Below are positions 60,781 through 64,000 of a stretch of 64,000 nucleotides of DNA, piece after piece. Every line of letters begins with the position of its first letter. The stretch's first letter is position 1. Below the pieces are notes generated by a model that searched no databases, was not told the DNA's origin, and was given only the letters and a program-made list of their open reading frames with translations. A program made the position numbers and the translations under genes. This stretch comes from Tillus elongatus (taxonomy: Eukaryota; Arthropoda; Insecta; Coleoptera; Cleridae): positions 9,053,660 through 9,117,659 of the forward strand of contig OZ023265.1 in NCBI GenBank assembly GCA_964006375.1, read 5' to 3'.

Positions 60781-61398
60781 CTACTTAAGGATCGTCCATT
60801 GATTTAATTGCATTAATATGATTTTATGGCTTGTTCTTCTGTATATCTTGATACCTTGTGGCCGTCTCTGCTTAATAATGATCATTTCACTTCAATTATT
60901 CACCTAACAGTAGATTAAACTTTGTTTTCTCGTGCAGACACGTACGCAGTAGTCTCAAGCAAGTTATCAGTAAGAAACAGTATTCCAAATACTCTGAACA
61001 TTTTCAGCTATCCCGTTTTTGTCACCGTTTTTCAACGTTTTCCACAGTTTTTCAACGTTTTTCATCGTTCAGCTATATGTTTTATCCTCTTTTTCACGTT
61101 GTTTTTTACCATGTTATGCTGTTTTATGCCATTTATTTCCCTGTTAAAAGGAGCCAGCATCATCACGATTCTGGACTTACATCATCCATGAGGGCCCAGT
61201 TAACCCAACTATAGAAGAGTTTCGGCAGCTTTGAATGACCGCCAAAACTGTGTTGGAAGCCGTGGACCTGCTAGAAGATTTGAAACAATTTCTACTGCAA
61301 TCACACGTTAAGTACTGTTCCCTAATCTCTATAGTTTATCCTTAATGTTGCTTTAAAATCAACCAATTTAAATTTCTTAAAAAAACTGCTAGAAGATG
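60781..61398. other. Intergenic DNA, no supported gene
   Basis: An open frame of 89 codons at 60922-61191 is hydrophobic and repetitive (multiple FQRF/FF runs from a TTTTTCAACGTTTTTC-type repeat at 61015-61075) with no family signature. Not called as a gene. Confidence 0.4.
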
Positions 61399-63468
61399 CA
61401 GTGGCGGCGTAGCATAGGTTGGCACCCGGGGCGGTTTTCTATTGAGCACCCCCAAAATAAAATCACATCAAATACTAAACGTGCTTACGTGACTTTATTT
61501 TGCTAAAATATTCGATCACATTATCAAAACTTTGTTTCCTGCCCTTTTCAATGGACAATATGCAAAGATTGGTAAGTCGCGCTTGACTCATTGGAGATCG
61601 TAAGTGAGATTTTATCAATTTTAATTTTGAGAAACTTCTTTCATAAGTAGCCACCGAAACACAAATAGTTAAAAAACCTTAGACACAGCGCTAAACGCAA
61701 AAAAGACTCAGAATAGTCCCATTGTACAATGAATTTCAGAAGCTCCAAGGTGGTCCATTGGACCGCTTCTTGGAAAGAAATACTTGCGGCACCTCGGTCG
61801 TAAAATCTCCAAAATAATGTCCTCTGCAGAAAATTCATCGTAGATTTTTGTCAGATTTTGAACTATACCACGAAATTGTGCTTCTGTTGACGTAAGCAGA
61901 GTTTTAGGCTGAACAACACCAAATGTTATGAGAATGTCATCCATTGCCTTGTAACGATGGTCTAGTTCTCCGTAAAATCTATCAAGACATTCTAACATAG
62001 CTCTCTGCAGGTCTTCTGGCAATGTTCGTCCAGCGTCTTGGGCCATTTCTCCTGGCATACGTTTTCGAAATCCTGTCCTTCCTCTTCTTTCAATCGAAAT
62101 ATCCAAGTCCTCACATTGTTCAGTTGCATCGGCAATAGCTCTTTCCACTATTTGGATACGTTAGCTTCGAAGAGAAATTTTTAGGGCTTTGATTTTTATG
62201 ACACACTTTTCCAGCGATAGCCCAGATGTTTGTATATACTTTCGTGTCTGGTTAACCTCTTCTAGGACTTCACATTGAAAAGAAAGGTAGCATAAAAAAC
62301 TGAAGTCACACAAAGCTGGTAAGAGTGTGGATGCTGCTTCTCTTGTATCGGCGTTTTCTCTGCTGCTACTGGGATCACGCATGTCTTCGAGTGTTGATAC
62401 AAGTTTCTCAAAATTATTCTTCAGTGGTTTAACAGCGTTGTGATGAGAACTCTATCTTGTCTCTACTAGACTTTTGATTGATACGCCTACACTTTTCTAA
62501 CACTCCCGAAAGAGTGCACTCCACATAGATTTAGCGAATGATTAGCACAAGGCATAAACAATGCTTTAGGATTGTGTTTTTATTTTTATTTTTACTTGTA
62601 CACTACCATGAGCACCTGCCATGGTTGCAGCGTTATCATATCCTTGAGCCCGACATAGATGTATGTCCAAATTATCACTCTCCAGCTGCGTAAGGACATT
62701 TTCAGAAAGGTCGACTGCAGTCTTTCCAGCTATTGGGAAGAAACCTAGAAATGATTCTTTTACTTCACCTTGATCGCCTTCAATGTGGACATATCTGATA
62801 ACATAACTCATCTGATAAACATGTGATATGTCTGGAGTGCTATCGAACAGAATTACGAAATATTTTGCTTTTCTTATGTCGTTCACAATGTTATTTTTCA
62901 CCTCTTTCCCCGAAAGGCTGATGAACTTATTTTGAACGTCTTTGGATAACTAAAAAGAGGAAGATTTTGGCGTGCCATGAAAATAATAAGATGTAAAAGG
63001 CGACTCAAAATGTCACGCCACTTTTTTTTCTTGGTCTAAATCCATTTGATGTTCATGGTCGTTAGTTTTTTTGCAGCCTCAATCCATTCTCCAAGACATT
63101 CCATTTATCAAAACAGGAGAGATGGTTTTCAGAATTCTCGTGTTCAGACACTCTAGGATGCAGTTTCCACCATGAATTAAACCCGTTGGCAAAACACTGA
63201 TGTTTTGTTTCATGGTGCGTAAACAGTTTGCAGCAAAAGCAGTATAAACTGTTTTTTGTTGGAGAGTATACCATCCATTTTCTGAGTATTTTTTGTCTAT
63301 TTGGTAACGCTTGCCTCACTTGCCCCTTCGCCAGCGCCGTCTTCGTCGGGCAGATGCACCAGTGGCTGGCTACTAACCTACGTGAGTTAGTTGTCCCACA
63401 TTGTCACCCTTTGGTGCTTGACACCTGGGGCGGACCGCCCCCGTCGCCTCCCCTCTAAGCCGCCACTG
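61399..63468 (-). mobile_element. hAT transposon (ZMYM1/TTF-type), decayed
   Basis: The ends CAGTGGCGGC and GCCGCCACTG are perfect inverted repeats. The flanks AGAAGATG (61391-61398) and ACAAGATG (63469-63476) match at seven of eight positions, as expected of a hAT target duplication. Minus-strand transposase parts, in order: TTF-type zinc finger (NSLYCFCCKLFTHHE, 63250-63210), FVILFDSTPDISHVYQMSYV (RNase H-fold first D region, 62840), CRAQGYDNAATMAGAHGSVQ (62640), then alpha-helical regions to the C-terminus near 61700. Frames are broken in several places; inactive. Confidence 0.85.
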
Positions 63469-63519
63469 ACAAGATGTCATTGTGTTTTTATTGTTAAACA
63501 TTTTTAATACTTTTAATAC

Positions 63520-63524
63520 AATAT

Positions 63525-63597
<73 letters not shown>
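63520..63597. repeat. (AT)n tract
   Basis: About 78 nt of (AT)n immediately downstream of the hAT target duplication. It lacks the AT-core family flanking blocks. Confidence 0.95.
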
Positions 63598-64000
63598 TGA
63601 GTTTCTCTTTTTAATTGTCTTCCTCGATAGCATATGCGAAAATAATGGCGACAACCTACGCCTTGATTTTATTTTGTGAGTCATTATGTTCTTTGCTTTG
63701 CTAGCCAAGTGTTTTGAAGGTGTCGAAATAATGCACATTCTTTCGATACTTTTGAAGCACGTATTTTTCGTTTCATTGGGCCCACATGTTAAGTTACAAG
63801 TTCTGCATATGTTGCCAGTACTGTCTCTTATAAGAGGGGTTGAAACTTCGTTGCTTAGTTTATCACAGATGCACTTGAAGAATGCTTTCGGATTTTAACT
63901 GGTTGCTATGATATTGTAGGAATTAGCCCTGTCCCTGGATATTTCTTGTACTAAGAAAGCGAAATGATGCTCGTACTGGAGATCGGTTTCCTGACCGTTG
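63598..64000. other. Right window edge, nothing recognised
   Basis: Some codon-like structure on both strands but no family motif, start or splice pattern that could be supported. A gene or transposon continuing beyond the window is possible. Confidence 0.3.

Noticed and set aside
60922..61191. 89-codon plus-strand frame
   Set aside because: Low-complexity, Phe-rich sequence from a short imperfect repeat; no motif, neighbour exon or start context.

Overview
The window is nuclear DNA from an insect: AT-rich, intron-containing and very repeat-dense. The evidence is a ZAD-type C2H2 zinc-finger gene (a class characteristic of insects), two takeout/JHBP-family genes, GT-AG introns, tRNA-derived SINEs, non-LTR retrotransposons and mariner/Tc1, hAT and pogo-like DNA transposons. 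The species cannot be fixed from sequence alone. A holometabolous insect with a large genome, such as a beetle, is my best guess.

Four host genes are supported by exon structure. (1) + strand, 1472-10098: the last six coding exons of a C2-domain protein, best read as the C-terminal C2 domain of an extended synaptotagmin. (2) - strand, 24920-17897: a complete three-exon ZAD/11-finger C2H2 gene encoding 449 aa, convergent with gene 1. (3) + strand, 34962-46469: a complete three-exon takeout/JHBP-like secreted protein of 246 aa. (4) + strand, 52396-57372: a second takeout-like gene of 245 aa with the same intron phases and an identical 366-nt middle exon, so the two are tandem duplicates. Both have a TATAAAAG box about 33 nt upstream of a candidate initiator.

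Nearly everything else is mobile or repetitive DNA, much of it inside introns. Main families: LINE A (Jockey/CR1-group, six substantial copies plus one tail); LINE B (R1/I-type with RNase H and a C-terminal zinc knuckle, three copies); two further LINE fragments (C, D); at least six mariner-like elements whose transposases fit a DD41D spacing where it can be counted, one with a plausible spliceosomal intron and two adjacent ones separated only by a (TA)n tract; DD34D and DD34E relics; three hAT-type elements, two with 8-bp target duplications; tRNA-derived SINEs; and several foldback elements.

The most striking feature is about twenty long (AT)n tracts. Most lie at the same internal position of one dispersed repeat family, bounded by a conserved GACGCAG...GTGCGTTATGG terminus on one side and an AGTGAATTTTC/GAAAATTCACT hairpin terminus on the other. 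This microsatellite-carrying family is the best candidate for an undescribed system here. No RNA genes other than tRNA-derived SINE heads, no CRISPR array and no prokaryotic features were seen.
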